Origin: Desulfocapsaceae bacterium
GTDB taxonomy: Bacteria; Desulfobacterota; Desulfobulbia; Desulfobulbales; Desulfocapsaceae
Length of the DNA stretch: 64,000 nt
Direction of reading: 5' to 3'
Assembly: GCA_028697885.1 (NCBI GenBank)
Contig: JAQVER010000002.1
Coordinates: 36,280 to 100,279 of the forward strand
Part shown: piece by piece, positions 9,179-18,139 of the stretch
Numbering within the stretch: the first letter of the stretch is position 1
Layout: the number at the start of each line of letters is the position of its first letter
Notes under the pieces: generated by a model
The model's input: only the letters and a program-made list of their open reading frames with translations
What the model was told of the DNA's origin: nothing
Database searches by the model: none
Translations under genes and position numbers: made by a program

Positions 9179-9195
9179 TTGGCACGGTCATTGCT
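9179..9195 (+). promoter_or_regulatory. Sigma-54 (-24/-12) promoter of the defence block
   Basis: TTGGCACGGTCATTGCT matches the sigma-54 consensus YTGGCACGRNNNTTGCW at every fixed position, with GG at 9181-9182 and GC at 9193-9194. It begins one base after the activator's stop codon and lies about 37 bases before the hsdR ATG, the right distance for a transcript starting near 9206. Its place directly downstream of a GAFTGA activator makes a chance match unlikely. Confidence 0.85.
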
Positions 9196-9231
9196 TTATA
9201 GGCAATCAAATTATCACTTTTGGATGAAACG

Positions 9232-11523
9232 ATGAGTCGAAACGAAAAACAGACATGCAGGGAATTGATTGAACCTGCCCTCAACAGTGCCGGCTGGGAA
9301 TGGGATTCTCAAGTCATCATCGGTCCTGGTCGGGTCAACATTACCGGCGAGGCCATGTACGATGAGACGCAGGCAATCATCGCTGATTATGTCTTGCGAT
9401 ATCGTGGCATCCCTCTGGTTGTCCTGGAGGCCAAGGCCGAGGCGGCCAGTGCCGCCGATGGTATGCAGCAGGGTTCTCGTTACGCCCAGCGTCTGGATAT
9501 TCGTTTTTCCCTTGCCTCCAACGGCACCGACTGGATTCTTACCGATAACTATTCCGGCACCTTTGAAACCATCGCAGTCGCCCCTACCCCGGAAAACATT
9601 CTCACCCGCCACGGCGTTTTTATGGACTGGGACCGCTGGGGAGATACTTTTGCGGCCGGATACCATGTTGACCAGGTGAGCCGCAAGAAGGTCCGTCCCT
9701 ATCAGGATATGGCCATCCATAAAACCCTGTGGCAATTTGCTCAGGGGGATGATCGGGTGCTTTTGCTCATGGCCACCGGCACCGGCAAGACCTTTACCGT
9801 GTTCCAGCTCATCTGGAAGATGATGAATAGCGACGCGCTCAAGCGCCAGCATGTTCTCTTTCTGACTGACCGCAACTCCCTCAAGGATCAGGCTTATCGA
9901 GCCTTTGCCGCTTTTTCAGCCAACGAGCGTGTCACCGTTGATAAGGATACTGTGGCCAAGGGGTAGCACGAGGTTGGCAAAATTTTCTTTGCCAATTACC
10001 AGAGCCTGGATGAAGAGCTGAACGGTAAAAAGGTCTTCGCCCATTACGATCCTGACTTTTTTGACCTGGTCATCATAGATGAGTGCCATCGTTCCGGCTT
10101 TGGCGACTGGTTCGGTGTACTGGAGCATTTCAGTTCCGCCCTGCAACTGGGCCTTACTGCTACACCCCGTGAACTGGAAGAGAGCCGCCGCGTCTTGACC
10201 AATGAGGAAAAACGCCGTGACACCTACGAATATTTTGGCGAGCCGGTCTATACTTATAGTCTTAAACAGGCCATCGAGGATGGTTTCCTGGTCCCTTATC
10301 TGCTGGAGGAACGAATCACCAACCTTGATGAAGAAGGTTATACCAGCGCGGACGGCAAGCATTACACCACCGCCAATTTCGAGCGCGACATCCGTATGCC
10401 GGACCGCACCAAGGCTATTGCCGAGGATCTCTGGTCCATTCTGGGTAAATATGGTCTGCGGGATGAAAAAAGCATTATCTTTTGTGTGGATGACACCCAT
10501 GCCGCCTTTATGGCGGCCGAGTTACGGCGCCTCGCAGGAGACAATGACTATGCCGGCCGTATTACTCGTTCTGAGCGTAACAGCCACCAGCTGGAGCGCA
10601 ACTTTGCCATTGTAGGTCCAAGCAAACCACGCATCGCCGTAACCGTGGACCTGCTGACCACCGGTTTCGATGCCCCGGATGTCAAAAATATCGTCTTTGT
10701 CCGGCCGCTCAAGAGCGCCATTCTCTACAAGCAGATGAAGGGGCGCGGCACCCGTCTATGTGACGACATCAATAAACGTTATTTTACCATTTTCGATTAT
10801 TCTGGGGCCAGTCTGCTTGAGGATACCGAGTTTGACGGCCATCCGGCTAACAAGCAGAAAGGGACTCAGCCCAAAGCCAAGCCAAGGAAGAAAACCGACG
10901 AGCCGACGGTCAAGCCGGTAGGCGAAGGCATCTCCGTGATCATCTCCGATACCAACCGCTATGTGTGCCTGGCGGATGGCCGTAAAATTCCTTTTGAGGA
11001 GTACACTGAGCAGTCGCGGGAGTTTATCCTTGATGTCTCCACAAAGTCCATTGACGAACTGCTCGCCATCTGGATCGACAAGAACAGCCGCAAGGAGCTG
11101 CGCGAAGAACTGCGCGACCATGATATTTATCCTTCCGCCTTCCGCCATTACCTCGATCTGCCGAAAACCGATGACGTGGACATCCTGGCCAAGATCGGCT
11201 TCAATCTGGTGCGGGTGCCATCGCGTGACGATCGCGCCACCCGTTTGCTGGTGGAGGACGAACTTTGGCTGCTGAATCAGCTCGGAGAAAAAGCCATTTC
11301 CCCGGATGATCGTATCAAGTTGAGATTCTGGGATACCGCCCTTGACCATTACCGGCTGTTCGGCATCGATGATCTGGAGCAGGCCCGCACCTACAGCGCC
11401 CCCCAGTTTGTCGAGCAGTTCGGTAGCTTTCAGACCCTGACCAGTCGCTATGGCGGCCCGCAACTTTTAAAAAACGATCTGGAGGCGGTGAAGCGCCACC
11501 TCTATATTCCCATGACCGCATAA
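9232..11523 (+). pseudogene. hsdR: Type I restriction subunit HsdR, interrupted by amber codon
   Basis: The frame runs 763 residues but carries a TAG at 9964-9966 (codon 245). Homologous sequence continues in the same frame on both sides, so this is a nonsense change and not a frameshift. Before the stop are the HSDR_N nuclease motif (E66-A-K68 with a downstream QGSRYAQ segment) and Walker A (ATGTGKT, K186). After it are the helicase motif II D283-E-C-H286 and the later helicase motifs and C-terminal region. HsdR translocates DNA and cuts at a distance when bound to HsdM2S. CAG to TAG at codon 245 would be a single transition. I chose the ATG at 9232 over TTG at 9220. Readthrough, sequencing error or true inactivation are all possible; true loss of restriction is most likely. 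Confidence 0.8.
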
Positions 11524-11539
11524 GCAAGGAAAACACTCC

Positions 11540-13012
11540 ATGACCAATAAAACCGACCATCGTCGCCAGGAAGTCCAGCAGATCGTAAAAAATGCCTGCG
11601 ACCAGCTTAATCAGGAGGGCGTTGATGCCCGCAACTACGTGGAGCAGCTTGCCTGGCTCTTCTTCCTGAAGGCCTTTGACGAGGCTGAAACCCGACGCGA
11701 GGAAGAGGCCGCCTTTGACGACAAGGAGTATGAACGTCGCCTCTCTGGCGAGTATGCGTGGTCAAACTGGGCCAAGGATACCGACCACGCCGACCAGATG
11801 CTGGAGTTTGTCGATGGCAAGCTGTGGATCAAACTCACCAGCCCTGATCCTAAAAAAGGTATGGGGGATGAGCCGCTGGCCCAGCGTTTCCGCCGGATCT
11901 TTGACAATGTCCGCAATTACTGCCGTCGTGGCACAACCTTTGCCAGAGTGGTCCAGCAGGTGGACAAACTCCATTTCTCCAGCGAGACCGATGTCATCGT
12001 GCTCTCGGAAATTTATGAAGACCTGCTGAAACGGGTGGCCGCTGATTCGGCAGGCTATGCCGGGGAGTTTTATACCCAGCGCCACATCATCCGCGCCATG
12101 GTTGAGGTGGTGCAGCCTAAATCCGGCAACCGGGTCTATGACCCTTGTTTCGGCACCGCCGGCTTCCTCGGTGAATCTGCCGATTACATCCGGCGCAACA
12201 ACACCTTGAGCGGTCCGCAGCTCGACGCCCTGCAGCAGAAAACCTTTTTCGGCATGGAGATCAAGCCGCTCACCTATCTGCTCGGCACCATGAACATGAT
12301 CCTGCACGGTATCGAAGGGGCCAATCTGGAGTTGACCAATACCCTGGAGGTGCACAGCCAGAATGTTGGCGAGAAGGCCAAATATGACGTGATCCTCTCC
12401 AATCCGCCCTACGGCGGCAAGATGGCTCAGGAGATGCAGACAAATTTCCGGGTGCACTCCGGTGCCACCGAGTGTCTCTTTGTCCAGCACATTATGGCCA
12501 ACCTGGCCAAGGGCGGCCGTGCTGGGGTGGTAATTCCTGAAGGGGTACTGTTCAGGGGCGGGCCGGACCAGAAGGTTCGTAAGGAGCTTTTGGAACAGTT
12601 CAACGTTCATACCATCCTCTCCCTGCCCGCCGGCTGCTTCCTGCCCTATACCGGGGTCAAGACCAATGTCATCTTTTTCGACCGACCTAAGGATGGCAGT
12701 GCAACAAAAAACGTCTGGTTCTATGAACTAACCAACGATGGTTTTGAATTGAAATCGACCAGGAAGCCCCTGGAGGGCAACCAGATTCCCGATTTTCTGG
12801 CCAAGTGGCAGATGCGAGAGGAGGACGAAAATTCTTGGTCCATACCCATCGAAGAGATCATCGAACGGGGCTATGACCTATCGGCCAAGAACCCGAACCG
12901 CAAAGACGACTATGAACATCGCCCGGCCCTGGAGCTGGTGCAGTCTATCAAGGCCAAGGAAGAGAGGATAATGGATCTGCTGAACGAGCTGGAAGGGATT
13001 TTGGAGAAATAA
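11540..13012 (+). CDS. hsdM: Type I DNA methyltransferase subunit HsdM
   Basis: This 490-residue protein methylates adenine N6 at the target set by HsdS and forms the HsdM2S core. It has the N-terminal helical HsdM_N domain (EQLAWLFFLKAFDE), the SAM-binding motif I at D201-PCFGTAG and the catalytic motif IV N288-PPY. Length is normal. It starts 16 bases after hsdR, behind AGGAA, and ends two bases before hsdS, so the three are co-transcribed. The protein looks intact and should still methylate even if HsdR is lost. Confidence 0.93.
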   Translation: MTNKTDHRRQEVQQIVKNACDQLNQEGVDARNYVEQLAWLFFLKAFDEAETRREEEAAFDDKEYERRLSGEYAWSNWAKDTDHADQMLEFVDGKLWIKLTSPDPKKGMGDEPLAQRFRRIFDNVRNYCRRGTTFARVVQQVDKLHFSSETDVIVLSEIYEDLLKRVAADSAGYAGEFYTQRHIIRAMVEVVQPKSGNRVYDPCFGTAGFLGESADYIRRNNTLSGPQLDALQQKTFFGMEIKPLTYLLGTMNMILHGIEGANLELTNTLEVHSQNVGEKAKYDVILSNPPYGGKMAQEMQTNFRVHSGATECLFVQHIMANLAKGGRAGVVIPEGVLFRGGPDQKVRKELLEQFNVHTILSLPAGCFLPYTGVKTNVIFFDRPKDGSATKNVWFYELTNDGFELKSTRKPLEGNQIPDFLAKWQMREEDENSWSIPIEEIIERGYDLSAKNPNRKDDYEHRPALELVQSIKAKEERIMDLLNELEGILEK

Positions 13013-13014
13013 AC

Positions 13015-14175
13015 ATGCATACAACCACACCCAAAGGCTGGGAAACCAAATCCCTTGAAAATCTTTTAGATATCCAAAATGGTTATGCCTTTGCATCCGA
13101 CAGATTTTCAAATGATAGAGGTATGCCGCTTATTCGCATACGTGACCTGAAAGGTGGTTATGGAACTGTGGTCAGATTTGATGGCGAATTTGATGACAAT
13201 TTCGTTGTTAAATCAGGCGATCTTTTAATCGGGATGGATGGTGAGTTCCGTTGCTATAAATGGCAAGGCCCTGATGCTTTACTGAATCAGCGAGTATGTC
13301 GGCTTATTGATTTTAGTGATGAGCTGCTTCCTGATTTTGTTCTTTTTGGGATTAATCCACATTTAAAAGTCATCGAAAAAAATACACCTTTTGTGACGGT
13401 ACGACATCTATCTGCCAAAAAAATTAAATCGATTGATTTTTCGTATCCACCTCTCGATGAACAGCGCCGCATCGTCGCCCGCATCAAGGAGTGCATGGAA
13501 CGAGTGGAGGAGCTTGAGGGCCTTAGGGCGGAGGCCATGCGGGAGCGTGATTATCTCCTGGAATCTCTGATTGAGGCAGAATATCAGGAGGCTGAGGGAA
13601 AAAATGTAATGCTCACTGATATTTGCGCAATCACGTCCAAACTTGTTGACCCGCGAGAGCAGCAATATGTCGATCTGATACATATCGGGGGGGGCAACAT
13701 CGAGGCCAAGACCAGCAAGCTATTGGAGTTGAAAACCGCTCGAGAGGAAAAACTCAAATCAAGTAAATTCGTCTTTGATAACTCGATGGTGCTTTACAAT
13801 AAAATCCGGCCTTATCTGATGAAGGTCGCTCGGCCTGATTTTTCAGGCCTTTGCAGCGCCGATATGTACCCGTTGCTTCCAGACCCTGAAAAGTTAACCA
13901 GAGATTATTTGTTCTATCTGCTTTTATCGCGGAATTTTACGGATTATGCAATTGCAGGCTCGAACCGAGCTGGTATGCCAAAAGTGAATCGTAATCATCT
14001 GTTTGCATACAAATTCACTTTGCCATCAATCGAAAAACAACAACGGATTACCGAGACATTGGATGTTGCTGTCTCGGCAGTGGAAGAGCTGCGAGCAGAT
14101 ATGACCCTGAGCTCCTCAGAAACCAATGCCCTGCGCGAATCCATTCTCCGCAAAGCCTTTGCCGGAGAACTATAG
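13015..14175 (+). CDS. hsdS: Type I specificity subunit HsdS
   Basis: This 386-residue specificity subunit has two target recognition domains. TRD1 lies at about residues 1-145, starting PKGWETKSL, and TRD2 follows at about 190-360. Each ends in a conserved region of the form PPLDEQRRI or LPSIEKQQRI followed by a coiled-coil helix. Each TRD reads one half of a split recognition site. The target cannot be predicted from sequence alone. It follows hsdM after two bases and precedes the fusion gene by four. The C-terminus ends with the usual LRKAFAGEL helix, so the gene is complete. Confidence 0.92.
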   Translation: MHTTTPKGWETKSLENLLDIQNGYAFASDRFSNDRGMPLIRIRDLKGGYGTVVRFDGEFDDNFVVKSGDLLIGMDGEFRCYKWQGPDALLNQRVCRLIDFSDELLPDFVLFGINPHLKVIEKNTPFVTVRHLSAKKIKSIDFSYPPLDEQRRIVARIKECMERVEELEGLRAEAMRERDYLLESLIEAEYQEAEGKNVMLTDICAITSKLVDPREQQYVDLIHIGGGNIEAKTSKLLELKTAREEKLKSSKFVFDNSMVLYNKIRPYLMKVARPDFSGLCSADMYPLLPDPEKLTRDYLFYLLLSRNFTDYAIAGSNRAGMPKVNRNHLFAYKFTLPSIEKQQRITETLDVAVSAVEELRADMTLSSSETNALRESILRKAFAGEL

Positions 14176-14179
14176 GCCA

Positions 14180-17100
14180 ATGGCTGAGCTCTCTTCCACC
14201 ACACCAGCCGGGAAACAGCTGGACATCCTGCGCGGCAATAGCCCGCTGGCGGCCCACGAATTTCTACAGGTGCTGTCAGCATTCATCTTCCTGCGCTGGG
14301 CAGACTTCCAGGAGGCGGAACTGGAGGCCGTTGCCGCCTTTGATGACACCCCCTATGAACCGATACTTCCACCCTTTCTGCACTGGCGCACCTGGCACCA
14401 GTTGCCTGCTGCCGAGCTCTATCTTTTCCTGACTGAGCGTTTGCCCGCATCATTACAACAGCTCCAAAATTTCCGGCACAATCCCCTGGCCACCCATCTG
14501 CATCGTCTGGCTGACCCCTTACACAAACTGGCAGGACTAAGGCCCGAGCAGATAGGCTCTCTTATCCTATGGCTGGCCGAGCAACCCTTTGAGACCCCGT
14601 CTGATCGGCGTCAGTTACTCGCCACCTTTGACGGGCTCCTCGAAGCCGGGCAAGACAAACACTCCGGCGAGTACCGGACCCCGCGCCATATTGCCGGGCT
14701 TATGGTAGCCCTGGCCGCTCCTGTGCAGGGAGAGAGTATCTATGACCCTTGCTTTGGCACGGCAGGCCTGTTGACCATGGCCATTGACCAGGTCTTGCAG
14801 AAGGCAACGCAGAACAATGGCGGTTTTGCTGTGGCGGGTTTGGATATTTCCGGCATCGAGATAAATACGTCTGCCTATCTCATCGGCCTGACCCGGCTGG
14901 CGCTGGCTGGCAGTGGCGATCCGCAACTGGAGCTAGGCAACAGCCTAGAGCGTACCCCCTCGGGTAATCTTCAGCAGGACGGCTTTGACCTTGTGTTGGC
15001 CAACCCGCCCTGGGGATGGACCGCCAGGCTGGATGAGCGCTATGGTCTGGAGCATTATCCCGTTATGACCAAGGATGCCACCGGACTCTTTTTGCAGCAT
15101 GCTCTGGCCAATCTGCGTGCCAATGGCCGGGCTGTCATCGCTGTCCCCAATGGCGTCCTTTTCAGAAGCGGAGCGGAATATAAATTACGGCGCTGGCTGC
15201 TGGATCACCACAACGTCGAGGCGGTTATCGCCCTGCCGGAAAGGGCCTTTATGCCAACCACGGCTATCAAGTCAAGCCTTCTGGTATTGCGACGGGGTAA
15301 CAGTACCCGCAAGGTCCGTATGGTGGATGCTGAACCCTTTTTCGAGAAAGGCAAGGGGAGACAACCGGCAACTATTTCAGAGGAGGGATCCTTTAAGCTG
15401 GCCGAGGCGATCCGAAACGTGGAACCATCTGAGTTCTGCTGGGATGTGGAGCTCAAGGTGCTGGCAGAATCAAAATTCGACCTTACCCCGCGCCGCCGTG
15501 ACCAGAGCGGGCTTGATACGACCCTTGAGGCCCTGCGCCCATCAGTCGAAGTGGTAACTCTCAAGGATTGCTGCAGGATCGCCACCAGTCGTCAAATCCC
15601 CGTAGCTGATCTTGTGGACGAACGGCCAGAAGTCTCAAGCCCCTTGGAGCAACAACCGCTTTTTAAAGAGAACACAAAGAACGTAGAGCAGCAGAGCCTT
15701 TCCCCGTCTGCCGAGCCAATCCCCTATATCCGCATCAGGGACATCCACAAAGGCCAGGCCGGTAAAGGCAGTTCCTGGTTGTCAGCGGCGACCGCCCAGA
15801 AGGTGGAACCTGGCTGGAAACTACGGGCCGGGGATGTGCTGTTTTCCAAGTCAGGGACCATCGGTAAGATCGGAGTTGTCCGTAACGGCGCAATCGGCGC
15901 TATTGCGGCAAGCGGGCTCTATGTCCTGCGGGCGGATAACAACCGCCTTGACCCTCATTATCTTGCCGCCTATCTCGACAGCAGCGAGTGCCGGGCCTGG
16001 CTCCAGGACCGGGCAACCGGCGCGGTCATCAGCCATCTAGGCCGGCCGGTTATTTACAATACCCCTATACCGCTTCCGCCGTTACAAATACAACAGCGGG
16101 TTGCTGCCGCCTGGCGGGAACACGGGGTGGATGCTCTGACCTACTTAGCCCGGCTGCTGACCGATGGAGAGGAGGATCCCATTGTTGCTTGGCTTGAGAA
16201 GGAGCTAAAAACATTCCCGGCTGATCCGGAATCCCTGACCGATCCTCTGGCTCTTGGCCCCCTCGATGAACTTGCCGACCGCGTCCGGCCTCTGCGCAAT
16301 GAGGCGGCCCACGGCAGGCATGGTGACAATACCCTGCTGCCCTGGATTTTATCATTCAACGAGGCCGTGTCCCCCTTGCGTGGTGTCAACGATATACCCC
16401 ATGGGCCGGGGCTGCTGAGCGTCCTGCAGGAATCTGGGCTCGGCCTTTTGGGTGCAAAAGATGCAGTAAGTGGACACCTGCCCAGCGAGGAGAAGGCCCG
16501 GAAGTTGACCGATATCGTTTCCAAATGGCTGAGTCGGGCGATTACCGTCCTGTTTCATGATGTGCAGCTAGTTTTCAGTGCGGAAACTTCCACTTTTATA
16601 TCTGGCGAGTTTCAGGAATTTGACCTGAAGGTGCAAAACGGCGGCCCTCTGCCATTACGAAAGGTGATGATTGTTTTTGAACCGGAGTGGGGGCAGGGCA
16701 ACATCAAATATCTGGCAGAGAATGGTGTCGAAACCATAGGACTGAAGGCGGATCCACCCAAGACAGCAGGACCGTTCACGCTGGTGGCCCGCTGGAGCGC
16801 CCTGGCCCTTGACGGCCAGCAAGTGGATGGCGCACGGGAGATCGCCTTTGATGTATTACCTGCAGCTCAGCCGAAAGAAGACGTGGTCCAGGATCTCGGG
16901 GCCAGTCCCTATGTCTGTGGTGATCCGATCCGGCCGGAGCGCAATGATGTGTTTTTTGGCCGGGAAGAGCTGCTCGATCAGATCCGCCGCCAGATTGTCC
17001 AGAGTGGCAATGTTGTCTTGCTGGAGGGTAATCGGCGGGCCGGGAAATCCTCCATCCTTCGTCACTTGGAGGGTGTCGGACCTATACAAGGCTGGCTGGG

Positions 17101-18139
17101 TGTGTACTGCAGCCTGCAGGGCGCCGAGGGCAGTCAGGATGGTGTAGGAGTACCTACGGCGGCGGTTTTTCGGGAAATCGCTATTAGCATTGCCAAGGCG
17201 ATGGTTCCACTGGGTATCGAGGTGCCCCTGCCCGATGGCAGCACCCTGCCCCCTGGGAAGAAGATCGGTATTGCCAGGGCTTGCCGCCAGGGGATCAGCG
17301 AGGAACATTCATTTGCTGATTTCCGAGATTATGCGGAAATGGCCCTGGAAACGATGGAAGAGCGGCAGCTTGGCATCCTGCTGATGCTGGATGAGTTTGA
17401 CAAGCTGCAGGAAGGCATTGACAATGGGGTGACCTCGCCGCAGGTTCCTGAAAACATCCGCTTTCTGGTGCAGACTTACCCGGGTTTTTCCGCCATCCTG
17501 ACCGGTTCGCGACGGTTGAAGCGTTTGCGGGATGAATACTGGTCCGCGCTCTTTGGGCTTGGCACCAGGTTCGGTGTGACTTCGCTTTCTCTGGAGGCTG
17601 CTAGACATCTGGTGACGGAACCGGTCAAGGGCCGTCTGGTCTATTCACGAGAGGCCGCTGAATGGGCCATCGTGCTGACAAATCGTCAGCCTTTTCTGCT
17701 CCAGAGCCTCTGTAACCGCATCTTTGATATGGCTGCCCAGCTGAAACACCGCTCCATCACCCTGGAAATGGTCAATGAAGCAGCGGCCCTGCTTGCCGAT
17801 GACAATGAACATTTTCGCAGCCTATGGACCTACTCCGGTTCCGACCGCCGCCGGTTTATTCTGGGACTAATCAATAAAGAGACGGACGGGGCTGACCCTT
17901 TGCGTTTCGGCGTCCTGCGGGAGCTGCTTTCAACCCATGGAGTGGAGGTTGAGGACGATACCCTGAGTGATGATTTGGAGTTTCTGAGGGAACTGGAACT
18001 GGTTGATCTGGTCGGTGAGGGTGAAAGTGGCCATTACGCCCTGGCCATCCCGCTCATGGGCAAATGGATCGGCCGGCAACATGATTTTGAGGTGTTGAAA
18101 AATAAAGCACGGATGGAAACGGAGGATAACCATGGTTGA
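14180..18139 (+). CDS. HsdM-HsdS-(HEPN-like)-STAND ATPase fusion protein
   Basis: This 1319-residue protein joins parts that are normally separate. Residues 1 to about 480 form a second HsdM: an N-terminal helical domain, motif I at D189-PCFGTAG and motif IV N275-PPW. At about 480-660 there is a single HsdS-type TRD (IPYIRIRDI from 514, ending PPLQIQQRVAAAW). A helical region has the R706-N-E-A-A-H711 motif, the R-x4-H signature of HEPN RNases. A beta-sandwich-like part (about 800-900) follows, then a STAND-like ATPase with Walker A from G950 (GNRRAGKS) and Walker B D1071-EFD, plus winged-helix-like C-terminal repeats. I start at 14180, just after hsdS, instead of in-frame codons inside hsdS. 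HEPN activity is inference; the methyltransferase and ATPase calls are firm. Confidence 0.85.
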   Translation: MAELSSTTPAGKQLDILRGNSPLAAHEFLQVLSAFIFLRWADFQEAELEAVAAFDDTPYEPILPPFLHWRTWHQLPAAELYLFLTERLPASLQQLQNFRHNPLATHLHRLADPLHKLAGLRPEQIGSLILWLAEQPFETPSDRRQLLATFDGLLEAGQDKHSGEYRTPRHIAGLMVALAAPVQGESIYDPCFGTAGLLTMAIDQVLQKATQNNGGFAVAGLDISGIEINTSAYLIGLTRLALAGSGDPQLELGNSLERTPSGNLQQDGFDLVLANPPWGWTARLDERYGLEHYPVMTKDATGLFLQHALANLRANGRAVIAVPNGVLFRSGAEYKLRRWLLDHHNVEAVIALPERAFMPTTAIKSSLLVLRRGNSTRKVRMVDAEPFFEKGKGRQPATISEEGSFKLAEAIRNVEPSEFCWDVELKVLAESKFDLTPRRRDQSGLDTTLEALRPSVEVVTLKDCCRIATSRQIPVADLVDERPEVSSPLEQQPLFKENTKNVEQQSLSPSAEPIPYIRIRDIHKGQAGKGSSWLSAATAQKVEPGWKLRAGDVLFSKSGTIGKIGVVRNGAIGAIAASGLYVLRADNNRLDPHYLAAYLDSSECRAWLQDRATGAVISHLGRPVIYNTPIPLPPLQIQQRVAAAWREHGVDALTYLARLLTDGEEDPIVAWLEKELKTFPADPESLTDPLALGPLDELADRVRPLRNEAAHGRHGDNTLLPWILSFNEAVSPLRGVNDIPHGPGLLSVLQESGLGLLGAKDAVSGHLPSEEKARKLTDIVSKWLSRAITVLFHDVQLVFSAETSTFISGEFQEFDLKVQNGGPLPLRKVMIVFEPEWGQGNIKYLAENGVETIGLKADPPKTAGPFTLVARWSALALDGQQVDGAREIAFDVLPAAQPKEDVVQDLGASPYVCGDPIRPERNDVFFGREELLDQIRRQIVQSGNVVLLEGNRRAGKSSILRHLEGVGPIQGWLGVYCSLQGAEGSQDGVGVPTAAVFREIAISIAKAMVPLGIEVPLPDGSTLPPGKKIGIARACRQGISEEHSFADFRDYAEMALETMEERQLGILLMLDEFDKLQEGIDNGVTSPQVPENIRFLVQTYPGFSAILTGSRRLKRLRDEYWSALFGLGTRFGVTSLSLEAARHLVTEPVKGRLVYSREAAEWAIVLTNRQPFLLQSLCNRIFDMAAQLKHRSITLEMVNEAAALLADDNEHFRSLWTYSGSDRRRFILGLINKETDGADPLRFGVLRELLSTHGVEVEDDTLSDDLEFLRELELVDLVGEGESGHYALAIPLMGKWIGRQHDFEVLKNKARMETEDNHG

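Noticed and set aside
9964..9966. Pyrrolysine or other recoded amber in hsdR
   Set aside because: Pyrrolysine is known mainly in methylamine methyltransferases; no supporting element is seen, so a nonsense change is the simpler reading.
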